NCBI GenBank assembly: GCA_018389105.1
Contig: JACATO010000926.1
Coordinates: forward strand, 747,501-811,500
DNA from: Nautilus pompilius
Taxonomy: Eukaryota; Mollusca; Cephalopoda; Nautilida; Nautilidae
Length of the DNA: 64,000 bases
Direction of reading: 5' to 3'
Each line of letters starts with the position of its first letter. Position 1 is the stretch's first letter. Positions 12,225 to 24,200 of the stretch are shown piece by piece. The notes beneath the pieces are model-generated. The model ran no database searches and was not told the DNA's origin. It worked only from the letters and a program-made list of their open reading frames with translations. A program made the translations under genes and the position numbers.

Positions 12225-14188
12225 GGGTACGTAAGGCCCTCTTCTTTTTTTTTTAAAAAAAAACACAAAATTGCATTGGTCCTTTGCTACATCTTCTTAA
12301 ACTTAAAGATGGAAGATCCTCGAAATAATCAAAAAGGTGTTCGACTTTGTTTCGCTTTTCTTAACATAGAATACTGCAAGTTAGATAATTAATTTAACAT
12401 AACTGAACAGAGGAAATTATCTTCTTTGCACTATGATCACGTGGGGTGGGGTTACCGCTAAAAACCGACCCAGCAGCAGGGATCCCACGATAGTTGAAGA
12501 TGGGGGGGCCCGTAGTTATGAATTCAGACCGTGCAGTACCCGCGTGGTTACGCGAGATCTATTTGTAAAGAAGTTAATTCCCGGAAATCTTTTTGCAGAA
12601 ATTAAGTTACTACGTTCGCGGCCTGTAACGGTTTTTTTTTTTTTTTTTATTATCCCCCATTAACTTATAATTTTAGATTTTTACTTGTTTTACTTCACGG
12701 CCCTGGGTTTTAAAGCCATCTGTGATGGCCCCCGCCCCGCTAGCACTACGATGGGTTTAAGTAATGGCGTCTACTTATTTCCCTACTTTTTGCAGTTTGA
12801 ATTCATACGCTCTGACTCCAACTGAAATTAACGACCGGTAATGTTTTCTATAGTGCCATTTGATAAACTAAGTTAATTTTAATGTTCATTTAAACTGCAA
12901 AGTTCGTGTTACATCACTGTTACGTAGAAAAGGAAAACTGAAACAAAATAACAAATAGAAAAAAAAAAGTTTAAATGAAATAAGGCCGAGGGTAGAGAGA
13001 GAGAGAGAGGTGGTGGGTGGCGATATGCCAGAGAGATATCTGAGACTGGGCGCAGTTTGGTGAATAATCTCCTTCATCTTAACTTCTCCGATGGTTTTAA
13101 GGTGATTACTTTTATTATACGTTTTGTTCAGTTTCAGTTTGCATTAGTTATAGTGAACACGGACGACAAAACTACCTTTCAATACGGCTTTCACGACACC
13201 TACGGGTGCGGGAGGCGAACTCGTGCTTCTTTCGCCAGTGCACCGTCAGCGTGGCTGGCTCCGGTGAACACCGGCCGTAGTAGATACTGGAGCCGCAGCG
13301 GGCCTAATACAAGTTACCGGATTTTTCTTTAATGTTTTGCTAAGCGCACTAATATTCCCTTCCTATATTATCGCCGGGGGCCAGGGCTGACCCTTAACAT
13401 ACCAGCAGAGAGATGACCTCGCAGCTTACTGTAAACTACACATGTTGTTTTTGGTCTCCAGTCCGAACCTCTGGGCGTAATTAGTATCTCAACTGTGCAA
13501 ACATATCTATACTGTTGGTGGTTTGCGAGTATAAACACAAACATCGACTTTATTTCTACCTTGAGCGCTAGCGCCAGCCCTGTTTGTTTGTCTGGTCGGG
13601 TTCACAATATGTCCCACAGGTGGAGCGCTTTACTCGTTTCCGAACACAAACTGACCGGTCGCGGTACTCAGCTCCCCTCTCCCCGAGTCCACTCTTTAGT
13701 TAGCGGATACAGACAGCTTGTTGAAACTGTCAGCAATAACCGTGAACTACCAAATAATACCGGAGATATGTATATGGCACTTATTTTGAAAGCCTCGGTA
13801 ATTCGAAACTTCAACATGGCAATTAATTTCGAGATGGCGTCTTTGTGTAAACAAAGGGAACTGAATCTATCTCACCAACGACAATTACCGCCTATATACA
13901 AAACTGATCAACTTTTACTTTATTAAATTTGTTTATTTTTACGGCAAATTATATTCTGAGTTTATACCGGACATTAAATAGGAAACCCCTTTGTCCCTTT
14001 ATGTACACAAGGACGGTAGGCAAACCAACCCGACCGAGTTGTTATTTGAAAGTATTGACTGAGTCATCTACAACATTAAACACTAATTTTAATCCGACAT
14101 CTTCATCTCAATAAAAACAAACTGATCAGAGTATAATAATAAACAGCAAAATTCATGCATCAGCATAAAATACACACACACACATATA
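12225..14188. other. Noncoding downstream of the ankyrin gene
   Basis: Begins just after the TAA stop. A T10A9 palindrome at about 12245-12264 lies in the likely 3' UTR. I could not pick a convincing AATAAA poly(A) site close to the stop. A GA run at about 12996-13008 and a T tract at about 12631-12648 occur. ORFs such as 13495-13926 show no recognisable domain. Confidence 0.5.
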
Positions 14189-14190
14189 TA

Positions 14191-14403
14191 CATTGGCGGA
14201 CAAAAGTTAAACGATGGCAGAACAAACATAAATTGACACACAAAATATGTAAAAATAACCATTCCAGCGGCCTGGACACTACACTGACAGAAAAGCGATT
14301 TCTTGTTCATTCGATTGACGTATACATCAGCACGATCGATGGTTAATGTTTTGCATATGCTCACTTCTCTTACATAATGGCAGAATTTCATGGCGACAAA
14401 ACC
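14191..14403. repeat. Left arm of Tc1-like inverted terminal repeat
   Basis: About 213 bp, inverted relative to 15560-15760. It is also about 97% identical over about 120 bp to the arm at 37626-37745, closer than to its own partner arm. Confidence 0.88.
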
Positions 14404-14517
14404 TGAAGATCGCCAACATGTTTTTCCGGACGTCAACACAGTATTGTGAACTAATGCATAACTTTTTCCATTATTATTATTCTACAATCAGTAAAAAGCC
14501 ACTCGAAGTTCAACAAA

Positions 14518-15235
14518 ATGCGCTCGGATCGTGAAGTTTCGCAAGAAGAAATCCCATATTCCGAATTTTCTATCCAGCCTGGAAGCTGCACGAACAAACG
14601 GGATGCTACATCACCTCATAGAAGTGGCAGATCCCGAGAAACTGGTGCTCGGACCGATCGGAAAATCAAGCGTCTGCCCGAAATGGACCGGCACAAAATA
14701 ATCGTCTATAGGAGGACATGCCGATCTTTGTGAAAACTGCCGAAAGACGGCTCGAATTCATAGTAGAATCGAGGGACCAAAATTCAGTTTGCCAAAGATC
14801 CTCTCCATTGGACCCCGGAAATGTTGATCAGGGCTCCCTGGCTCGATGAAACACGGTTCCAGCGGTTTAGATCAGGTCATCGAACTTATGTACGGCGAAG
14901 ATACGGTGAGGCGGCATTCCACTCTAGATGTAGCAAATCGATGCTAAAAAATGGGGCAGGTCTATTATGGTATGGGGATTTTTCTCCAGAAAAAGGGATA
15001 GGCCCTATTCATTGTATCTAAAAGAAAATAATAGACTGTTTATTTGGACATTTTGACCAATATACCAGAACCATATTCCGAGGACTGCGCCCGTTTGAAC
15101 TGGATTTTCCAACATCATAACGAGAAACATTCGGCCGCCATCATCAAGTAGTGTCTCAGAGATCGGAAAATTCCATTTCTGAAGTGGCCGACTCAAATCC
15201 CTGATTTGACTCCAACAGAGAAGAATCTATGAAAA
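14518..15235 (+). pseudogene. Tc1-like transposase pseudogene
   Basis: Broken reading frame with clear family landmarks in order. RSGRSRETGARTDRKIKRL at about 14612-14670 is the linker after the paired-like DNA-binding domain. WLDETRFQRF with YVRRRYGEA at about 14838-14915 covers the first catalytic Asp region (D-E context). GLLWYG with GIGPI follows at about 14964-15010. A decayed second catalytic block lies near 15113, where the expected Asp reads His (HHNEKHSA). KWPTQIPDLTPTEKNL at about 15182-15230 is the final DDE block. In-frame stops occur at 14731-14733, around 15019 and at several later points, and there is at least one frame change. The first helix-turn-helix is unrecognisable. It is shorter than the usual 340 or so codons and inactive. 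Confidence 0.85.
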
Positions 15236-15559
15236 TATAAAGAAAGATATTAACCCTCACATCTTTGAAAGCCCCCCAAACTTCTCCGATCAAATTCCTA
15301 ATTTAATTTTTTTGGTTTTGATAACTAACTTTTCAGCCCGATTTTTAATAAGTACCGAAAGGGTTAGGATGAAAAAGCCTAGGAATTTGGATTAGTTATT
15401 CTAATCGACTGAATTCATTTTGCATAAGCGCTGTCAGGCCTGTCATTGATGTTTATGGCCACGTGACCAAATACTATTACTTTCTTGATCTTTTTATCTC
15501 GTGCAATGTCTAAAAATTGGGTTTGTCGTGACAAAATTTTGAATGTTTGATTCGTTCTT

Positions 15560-15760
15560 AAACCTTTGTTACCATGAAATTCTGTCATTTAAGAAAATCG
15601 AGTATACGCAAAATATGTACTGCCGATCGTGTCGACGTATACGTCAATGGAATGAAGAAGAAATCGCTTTCCTGTCAGTGTAAAGTTCGGGCTGGAATGA
15701 TTAGTTTTAAATATTTTAGGTATCAATTTATGTTTGTTCTGCCACCGTATATTAGCATTG
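15560..15760. repeat. Right arm of Tc1-like inverted terminal repeat
   Basis: About 201 bp, inverse of 14191-14403. Identity to its own left arm is roughly 85% over the best 120 bp, with poorer matching in the outermost 25 bases. Confidence 0.88.
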
Positions 15761-15762
15761 TA

Positions 15763-17107
15763 AGTTTCAATTAATATGCGATCGAGATTCCGGAAGTGCG
15801 CGAGCTGTCGTCCAGGGAGACAACCGAAATAGTAGAATACAGGGAGTAGTGACGGTGTAATAACTATCTCCGACGGTCTCCCTCGCAGACAAATCTTTAC
15901 TGTTCAAAGGGGATTTTTTTTTTAAGTAATCAGATAACTATAGTTTTTAATCTTACAACAAAAAAAACACACTGATGGATTCCGGTTTATTTATTTATTA
16001 TTTTTTTTACTTTGGTAGTTTACAGACACGTGCGTTGGTGCAGCCGCAGTCGTAAGGACGCCATGAGGTCTCAGAAAAAGCAAACACATCTAAATGCTTT
16101 CAGCAAAAACAACTGGACTCAAAGATTAAAAAATAACGCGCTTATAGACACGTAAACATTTTGAGAAAGGTCAGACCGTAATGTGTTATTTAGGAGGAGG
16201 GCGTGGTGGGTTCAGCTTCTATACCATGTGACCTAATCCTTAACTCGCAGGGCCGCGATAAAGATAACATTGCGACTGAGATTTATCTCGAGTTAGCAAA
16301 AGTGGGAAGGGAACAAAATACCTTTTTACTAATATCTACAATTTATTTAGTCTGTCCTCCGCGTTTTTTAACGGATCCCTTTTTTTAATGACTCTACTGT
16401 GAAAATCGAATAAGAATGCAGTTGATTTTGTCGAAGGCTGCCAAGGATCCGTCAGAAAACCGTGCGCTAAACTCCCATTGGAAGAGTTCCTATAAGAACA
16501 GCCCCCACCCCACCCCTGTCCTTCAACTCTGTGCGGGCGTGGCTCTGGGAAGACCCACGAGGGTGGAAGGTGCCATGTGTGCTGGAGTGCACCCGTTTGT
16601 GGACACCGTAATCCCGTCGTTTTCTTCGAAATGAGAAACTACGAGGAAAGAAGAGAAAGGGAAACTGCAAAGCACCTGTTTGATTTCGTAGTCAAGTGCA
16701 CGTCCCTGATATTTATTGTTTTACTACTAATAATGTGTTCTGTTCATATCTGATAACTTTACCAGTGCGTACTGTTTGTCATAACCTCCAGGGGGGGACT
16801 GGGGACGGCTGTGCAAACAGTATTTATAGTTTATACTTCTTATTTCTGTTTTTTCTTTGTAACTTGAAAAAAATCGGTCTATCTCCCCTTGCTACTTCTA
16901 CCATATCGGAATTCTTCCGCTCGACGATGGTTCTCCCGAATCTTAAAACAGATTTGTCACCTCAGGGAACGGCGAGAAGAGCCTCGCCTTGGTTTTAACC
17001 CTCTGGAGACAGGCACTCCGCATCTGCGATAATCTTCCGCTTTAAGTAGCGAACTAATTCTGGTCGGGCGAGGCTGTATTCTTATGCAAAAAAAGGCAAC
17101 AACACGT
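15763..17107. other. Noncoding, no gene seen
   Basis: AT-leaning DNA with T-rich tracts (about 15912-15922 and 15998-16012). No ORF here resembles a known protein. Confidence 0.5.
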
Positions 17108-17263
17108 CGTCGTCACCATGACGTCATATCCGTCAATGACAGGAACCGCTAACGCGTTGTCTCGGTCGTCACCATGACGTCATATCCGTCAATGACAGGA
17201 ACCGCTAACGCGTTGTCTCGGTCGTCACCATGACGTCATATCCGTCAATGACAGGAACCGTTA
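17108..17263. repeat. 56-bp unit repeated three times, each with a perfect CRE palindrome
   Basis: Three head-to-tail copies, nearly identical; the third diverges after GGAACCG. Each contains ATGACGTCAT with the 8-bp CRE/ATF core TGACGTCA at 17119, 17175 and 17231, followed by CCGTCAATGACAGG. The 56-bp spacing is between 5 and 5.5 helical turns. Being flanked by ordinary noncoding DNA, the array could be a CREB/ATF-type regulatory cluster or a neutral minisatellite; the sequence alone cannot say which. Confidence 0.92.
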
Positions 17264-17289
17264 GCTTTCGATGTAAGTCATCAACACGA

Positions 17290-17311
17290 AATATATATAT
17301 ATATATATATT
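17290..17311. repeat. (AT)n microsatellite
   Basis: About 22 bp of alternating AT followed by a T/A tract. Confidence 0.9.
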
Positions 17312-17473
17312 TTTTAAACTAAAAGATGACAACCTGAAGAGCAAACTTTCACTTATTTCACTTACATTTCCTAAATCTGAAATAAAAATTCTAGTATCGT
17401 GACGAAATAATGTTCAAGAACCTTGGTCTTTCTTTGGTCAAGTTTTCCCATAAAGCATTTCCCTTCTCGTTAG

Positions 17474-17474
<1 letters not shown>

Positions 17475-17517
<43 letters not shown>
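17475..17517. repeat. (TTA)n microsatellite
   Basis: About 14 uninterrupted TTA units. Confidence 0.95.
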
Positions 17518-17518
<1 letters not shown>

Positions 17519-17519
<1 letters not shown>

Positions 17520-18019
17520 GTACCTAGCTAAACCCGTAGTAGTCGGTGATTAGCAGTGTGGCTGTCTGCGGCGTCCGGACACATGTATACTTTGCTGGCT
17601 GGTGGTGAAGAACGGTGGTCATTAATTTAATTAGTTCCGTCCCGACCGCCGGCCTGTTGCAGGTGCCTGCCGGCATGGGTCCGGGGGTTGTTGGGGCCTC
17701 GTCAATCGGCCGTATGACAACACCGCCAGCGAAAACATTACCGTTTTATTGCAAACTGTACTTGTGCTAACGAAAACATCCCGGATCCACGATCGGAATA
17801 CCCCGTCGCTGCCATTATGTGTCTCTCTCTCTCTCTGTCGCTAAGTTCGCAGATGTCTATTCAGTTGGTCTTGTCACTCAGGACGAGTGTTTGGTTAGTG
17901 GTTCCTTGAGTGTTCGTGTAGGAAGTCTCTCAGAGCAGCAGCAGTAGCCTCTATCCCGGTCTGTCTTCCGTGTCCAGACTGAAAGTGTTATATAAGGCCA
18001 ATTTAGCCCCCGGTGTATA
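17519..18019. other. Noncoding, no gene seen
   Basis: Moderately GC-rich with no recognisable ORF. A short CT run occurs near 17822-17836. Confidence 0.5.
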
Positions 18020-18112
18020 GCTTTCACACAATTTACTGGTGTGCCGCAAGGTTCAGTGCTAGGTCCCTTTTTCTTTCTTAATTACATAAATAGCATTTAC
18101 GAAACCGTATGC
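18020..18112 (+). pseudogene. LINE reverse-transcriptase fragment
   Basis: One frame reads FTQFTGVPQGSVLGPFFFLN then YINSIYETV. This is the conserved fingers/palm block of non-LTR reverse transcriptases (consensus GVPQGSVLGPLLFxxYIND). The downstream catalytic YADD-type block is not visible and stops follow at once, so only a scrap of an old element survives. The clade (CR1, Jockey, RTE or other) cannot be fixed from so short a piece. Confidence 0.82.
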
Positions 18113-19104
18113 GCCCACGTGACAAACATTTGCGATTAAGACCATTCGTTCCTGGACAGATTTAAATGAGTTATTTGACTGTTTGTTTGAAAATAAAATG
18201 AAATATTGCATGTAATAAACCGTTAGCGTGAACCATGACGGTTTCCCACAGCTACTCCTATACCAAACTATAACTAAGCTATATATATAATAGTATTTTT
18301 CAAAAGCGAAAAGAAAATAGTAATGACTTTTGATGGATGTGACATAGTGAAATACAGATACAGATCTGTATTATCTGGGAACATTTTTGTGTCCATACGG
18401 GCATTCATAACAGCTAAAATCGGTTTTAATACAGCATATCAATGTAAGCAGCAGTTGATTCTAATATTATTCCAATTAAAGAACTTTGGTTAATTACATA
18501 CATACATCACCGTCAAAGAAAACCGAGATAATGATAATTAATGCAAGTCTTCGACGGAGTTTAGCCAAGTTGTAACACTTCAGAATCGCAATTGCCGACG
18601 ACTTCTTGGTTAATCGACTGAGTGGGCGACTCGCTCGCTGGTCTGATATAGTGAATGGCGAAGCAGGATAAATCTAGTGTAATCTTCTGCACAAAAGATA
18701 CCCAACTTTAGTGCGCCGTGCAAACAGCCAGGGAAAAAACTATGATAGGGTTTATTTTTTTTAAAATGTCTGAAGTGAACATGAGCTTTGGTCTCTTATA
18801 TAAATCTGGGTTAATCCTTGCTATCAGTTCTCTGAGCAGATATTCCAAGATTGACTTATTCCGTCATTCCCTTTTTTTAAAAAAAAACAAACTTTTAATT
18901 AACAGTTGTTTTCATATAAAAATAGAAATTCAGAATCTATCATTGCTTTTCCTGTCCTCCTGATAGTAAATAAAAGTGGTGTGACTGCTTTCTTTCACAA
19001 GTTTTCTGTCTTTGTCCTGGTAAAATGTATTTTAATGGCATTTGATTTCTTACAACATCACTGCATCTTTATAGAATTTTATCTTTCAGATGTGTCATTA
19101 TAGC
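18113..19104. other. AT-rich noncoding
   Basis: No gene recognised. ORFs at 18718-18963 and 18906-19103 are low-complexity, Phe/Leu/Ser-rich products of AT-rich DNA. A T7A9 palindrome sits near 18871-18887. Confidence 0.5.
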
Positions 19105-19208
19105 ACCTCTCTCTCTCTCTCTCTCCCCCCTACATCTCTCTCTCCCCCCCTACATCTCTCTCTCTCTCTCCCCCCTACATCTCCATCTCTCTCTCTCTCT
19201 CTCTCTCA
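19105..19208. repeat. (CT)n with repeated C-tract/TACAT interruptions
   Basis: CT runs interrupted three times by a 6-8 base C run followed by TACATCTC, a small higher-order repeat directly abutting the satellite-like block. Confidence 0.9.
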
Positions 19209-21290
19209 TCTTACTATGATGTTCTCTGTGTTTTTAGGTGTCCCTGTATAAGGAATCTATCCTATACTACTGAAGATTGCTTCCTATTTATTTGAGGTGC
19301 CTCTCTTGGTAATGTTTTATGTGCTTCTAAGGTGCCTGTTTACAGAAACTTTATCGTATGATATATATTTTCTATTTTTCAGGTGTTTCTATAGAGGGAC
19401 TCAATCTTGTGTTACTACAGCATGTTTTCCATGCTTTGAGGTGTCTTTATAGCGAGAATATACCGTATATTACTGGTGTTTTTTTAATGGTTTTGAGGCA
19501 TGGATAGAGTTACTATGTCTTACATTAGTACAGTGTTTTTTCTGTTATTGAGGTGTCTAGTTTCTCAAGTGTCTCTCTATCTTATATTACTCAAAGTTTT
19601 CTGTTTTAGATGCAACTCTACAAAATAAATCCATCTTATGTTATTGTTTCCTGTTTTTGAGTTGTGTCTATAGAAGAAATGTACCAAATGTTACCAGGGT
19701 GTGTTAAATGTGTTTTGAAATGCTTCTATAGACCTACCCTCTCTTAAGTTATTAAGTAGGTGTCTAATGAGTTATGCTTTCTCATGCTGTTACAGTATGT
19801 TTTCAGTGTTTAAACGTGTCTCTATAAAGTTAATATACATATGTTATCTTACTACAGTACATTTTGTATTAATTTCAGGTGTATCTAATGAACAACTCTA
19901 TTTTTGTCACCAGATTATGTTTTCAATATTTTTGAGCTGTTTATATAGATACTTTACCTTATCCTACAATATTATGTTTTTGAGATGTCTATAGTTACTC
20001 TTTCTTGCGCCAGTACAGTCTGTTTCCTATGTTTTTCTTTTGTTTGTTTTTATAGTGCTTCTCTTTCTTATGTTACTATTGTATCTTATCTGCATTTTGA
20101 GTTTTTAAAGTTCTCTTTTTATGTTACTAAATTAAATTTTTCAAAATTTATTTTGGTGTCTCCATGTAATGAGGTGAATGAATCTATGTTGTATTATACT
20201 TTTTATTTGTCTACAGAGTTGCTCTAATTTATTTTAGTACAGTATAGTTTCTATGATATGAAGTGCCTATATAATTACTCTGTCTTATGAAACACATTTG
20301 CTTTCTATGTTTTGAGGTGTCTAAATAGCTATTCTGCTTCATATTACTGTAGTATGTTTTTGTAAATTTTCTAGGTCTATAGAGTGATTCTATTGTATGC
20401 TACTTCAGTATGTTCTGCTATGTTTTTCAGGTGTTTCTATACAGTTACTCTATCTTATGTTATTGCAGTATGTCCGTCTTGTTATTATGTTTTCTATGTT
20501 TTTATTAACTTCTTTTAATTTAAGGTATATTAGCAGAGTGACTATCTTTTCTTACCATACTATTTTCTATATTTCTGAAGTGCCACTATAGAGATAAATT
20601 ATTAAATATCTATGGTGTCCTCTATAGAAAGAGAGCTATCATATGTGCTAGCAAGCTTTTTTACTTTTTAGGTATATCTATAGAGCAAATATATCTTTTG
20701 GCACTAGAGTGTGTTCACTACAGTGCCATTTTGTGTATACAAATTTACTTTACCTACCATTACTACAGTATACTTTCTATCTTTCTGAATTTTCCTCAAT
20801 TATTATAGTATGTTTTTTCTGTTTTGAGGTGTGTATAGACTCACTATATATCGCATTATTACTATAGAATGTCTTCTATATATTAAGTTGTCTCTATACA
20901 ATGACTCTACATTATATTTCTTCAGTATGTTTTCTGTTTTTGAGGTGCCTCTATAAAGTTAATTTATTTTATGTTATTACAGTGTTTTTAAAATGTTTTG
21001 GATGTGTCTGTAGAATTGTTTTCTTATATTTTTCATCATTATTTTCTATCTTTTGAGGTGCATCTACAGATTGATTCTACATTACATTACTACTGGATGT
21101 TTTCTGTTTTATTAGTCTCAGTTTTTTCTTATGTTACTCTAGTAGTTTTTCTATATTTTGAAGGGTCTCTCTAAACCCATCTATCTTCTGTGACTACAGT
21201 ATGTTTCCTATGTTTTTGAGGTGTCTCTATAAAGTGGGTCTGTCTTCTATCACTATAATATATCCTGTCATATTCTATTCTTTAGTATGT
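19209..21290. repeat. Degenerate satellite-like tandem repeat, period about 55-65 bp
   Basis: About 2.1 kb of strongly T-rich DNA in which two words alternate throughout: GAGGTGTCTCTATAGAG-like and TATGTTACTACAGTATGTTTTCT-like. Starts of the GAGGTGTC word near 19237, 19381, 19439, 19496, 19549, 19610, 19660 and 19717 give spacings of roughly 50-65 bp, so about 33-36 diverged units are present. Copies differ by many substitutions and small indels, so the array is old. The ORFs inside are repeat-derived (Cys, Phe, Ser, Tyr-rich) and are not called as genes. Confidence 0.88.
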
Positions 21291-24200
21291 TGCCTGGTTT
21301 ATGTCCACTCTATAGAATATGCTGTAGAGTGATATTATTGCACAGATTTTTACAAACATTTGTACAGAATATTTTTGTATTATCTTTCTTTTTATGGTAT
21401 GCTCAGAAAGTTCTTATACACCATTTTGTACTGTCAAAAGTTGGTTTTCTTTTTCTTTGCTTTCATGTTATGCCAAAGTTTACAATACTATGGTAACCTA
21501 TACTATGTTATACCACATTGCATTGCGCTTTAATAACTTTTCTGAACTTCCTGGGAACCACTGGATTAGACAGCTGATTCATTTACTTACATGAGTAAAT
21601 TTTTATTTTATTTTTGAATTATATAAATGTGTATTAAAAATTTAAAAAAAAAAAACTTTCTTATTTCCCATTTCTTTCTCTATGTTTCTGGCTTGGTGCC
21701 GTTTTTCTTGTCATTAGAGAAGTCAGCACCATACGTAAAATCAGGTATAATCCTTCTGGGGATTCGTAACTCCAGAGATCTATGGAGGTCGGACAGAATT
21801 AAATGCATAAAACGCTTACATAATTCTAGCAGCGCTTTTTCCGTCTTGGGGAAACAACAGTTTTGCAATGTTATTAAATATTTACACCTTTTGCGATTTT
21901 AACCGAACAAAAACAAACAACTTTTCCTTTGCATATTTTTAATTTGGGAAATCGTATAGCAGAATTCTCATTAATAATTCGCTAAATCCGAAATAAAAGA
22001 GGGAGAGAACATACCCATGTGCAGGCCTGCCCGACCGTGAACTCGGGTGATGTGTTGGCACAGACCTCGAGTTTTCTGTGAGGACGATAATTGGGCAGAA
22101 ACAGTTGTTGCTTTATCATTTGCAAGAGCAGCTACCGGTAGAGGGTAAACAGAGGCCCGGGTGGGCCTGGTCGCTTACGTCCTGCGAAAAATGGCGGTTT
22201 AGCCCATTTCATATTTCAGCTCTCTAAGAGAGAGAGGGGGGGAGGGGGTTAAAAGATCTTGACGTCTACGCGAAACCCAAGCCGGGGCGGCCATTTTCTT
22301 GTTTTAGCCCCCTTTTTTTTTATTGGGAGGAGAGCTCGCACCACCGGATAACTGTCGGAGGGATCCGAAATCGGTCGTCGGGGCGGAAGGTTTCCACTGT
22401 CACCCTCTCGAAAAACCGAAGGGGCTAATTTGGCAGATTGGATTGGAAGCCACCCAAAGTGAACCGGGGGCCAGTCGCTTGAAGTGAAATAAACGTGGGG
22501 TCGCCAGTTGTTAAAATAAATGTTATCTGGTTTACTCGGGGCCTTGTTTGCTTTCTTTACCTCGATATTGGCCCCCGAACCGAACACCGGTTCAGCTGTC
22601 GGTGCCGCGGGAACCGCCGGACCGGCTGCAAAGGTCGGCCGGCCGGCCACGGCGTTTACCTGATCCCCACCAACTCTTCTTTCCTTTTTTGAAGATTGCC
22701 GCCGCTCCCTTCTGTTCCATAATCGGCCGGGTCTAAACGCAGCGGAAAGGTGGCCGGTCACCCTGACCCCCACGGGTTCATACGAGGGAATATGGCGGCG
22801 TCTGCTGGCTTCTATCGCATTTCAGAAGTACTCTCTGCGTCTGCGCGCTCGGCCAGCATTCGAAGGGGCCTCGACCGAAGCACCCTGCTTATTCATCCGC
22901 ATTGGCGCTTTCTGACTTAGCCGCGGTGTGATGGGATTTAGCGTCGAATTAATTCGCTCTCTGTGATTCGGTCGGCACAATTAAAATAGTATTAACCAGG
23001 GGCTCTACCTCCTTAACTATAGAGCATCCCTTACCCACACACACGTGCGCTTTAATTGTGTGTGCAGTTTAGTTTTTAAACTAAATAATAAAACTGCGTA
23101 TTTCCTTAACTAGATTCATTCATTCCACAGTCTACGCCTAAAGGCTGCCAGCCGTGGGGTTCCGCCTTTCGGATGATTAGACAGAGTGATAACAAATGCC
23201 CCTTATATGAGAATCAATTCAAGGTGAGGAAGAGCTTAGCCGTTCATCTAGAATTTTTTTTAAAAAAAAGCATCTTAACGATTAAGCAGCAGTCATCAGG
23301 GTAGGTCTACGAACAATCTTGCTAAACATGGGCCCCCTAATGAAGTAATTTCAATGGTAAAAGAACAGGTGTCGTATTCTAAATCGCGGAAATCCTTTTC
23401 CATATATCGCTAAGTTTGCTAGAGAAACCCCGAAAACTGTCTGATATAAATGGTCGGCACTCATCTAAATAAAACTTCGGGTTTCAGTGGGAGACACCAA
23501 GTAGAAAACTAGCCAGGTAAACTACCTGCTGCTTTGTTTTTAAAGGCCTTTCATTCTTAAATTTAAATGATACTGAAATAGCTATATATCGCGCTGAGAC
23601 CCATAGCCAAGGAACCGAACATCAGCTTTCCCTTTTTTTAGGAAGTAGAAAACGCTAAAAGGACGATCGCAAGAGAGAAAAAAGAAATATTAGACGTTAT
23701 AACGATTAAATGTAAGGGCGATATAGACATCTGTTAGACAATATTTAGAGTGCACCGTACAGGCACCGGATCTTTACCATGAATGCGTAGATAGAAAGAC
23801 CCCCTGTGACGGTTTTACACCCGACATCTTTATATTTCTTCGGTTTGATGATAGAAATTTCGCCCCCTGTCGGTGGATTTAGTCGGATGAACCGCTTTTG
23901 TATTCTTTGACCTTATATCAGCGAAACTTTGCCATTCCTCAGACTTCTGATCTCGAACCCGTAACCGATATTTTGAGTAACACCAGATCTCTGAGTAACG
24001 GTGGGGGGTTGGAGGGGAGGCGTCAGTTGCGGCTCTGTGTCCAAACCAAACCATCTCTCGACCAGCGGGGGGGGGGGGCTAATGGTCTACGATCAGAGCT
24101 GTTATCAATATCCGTCTTTACGCAAACGTTTGCATTCGCGTGCGTGGATGGAGCCGAGACGACTAATCGAACGTCGCGCACTGACGGGAAGGACAATAGA

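Larger units (their letters stand above)
14191..15760 (+). mobile_element. Tc1-like transposon with long inverted terminal repeats
   Basis: A 1570-bp element flanked by TA on both sides (14189-14190 and 15761-15762). It opens CATTGGCGGACAAAAG, the typical Tc1-family end, and closes with the inverted CATTG. The ends are inverted repeats of about 200 bp: the left arm read on the minus strand and the right arm read on the plus strand encode parallel strings such as MKFCH, DVYVN, KKSL and FMFVLP. Long terminal repeats of this kind are known from some Tc1/mariner lineages (Minos, Tc3). A decayed transposase lies between the arms, so this copy is non-autonomous today. Confidence 0.92.

Noticed and set aside
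22249-22773. 174-codon minus ORF in the CpG-rich island
   Set aside because: High GC lowers stop frequency; no domain is recognised. Only the short splice-bounded start inside it was kept as a finding.
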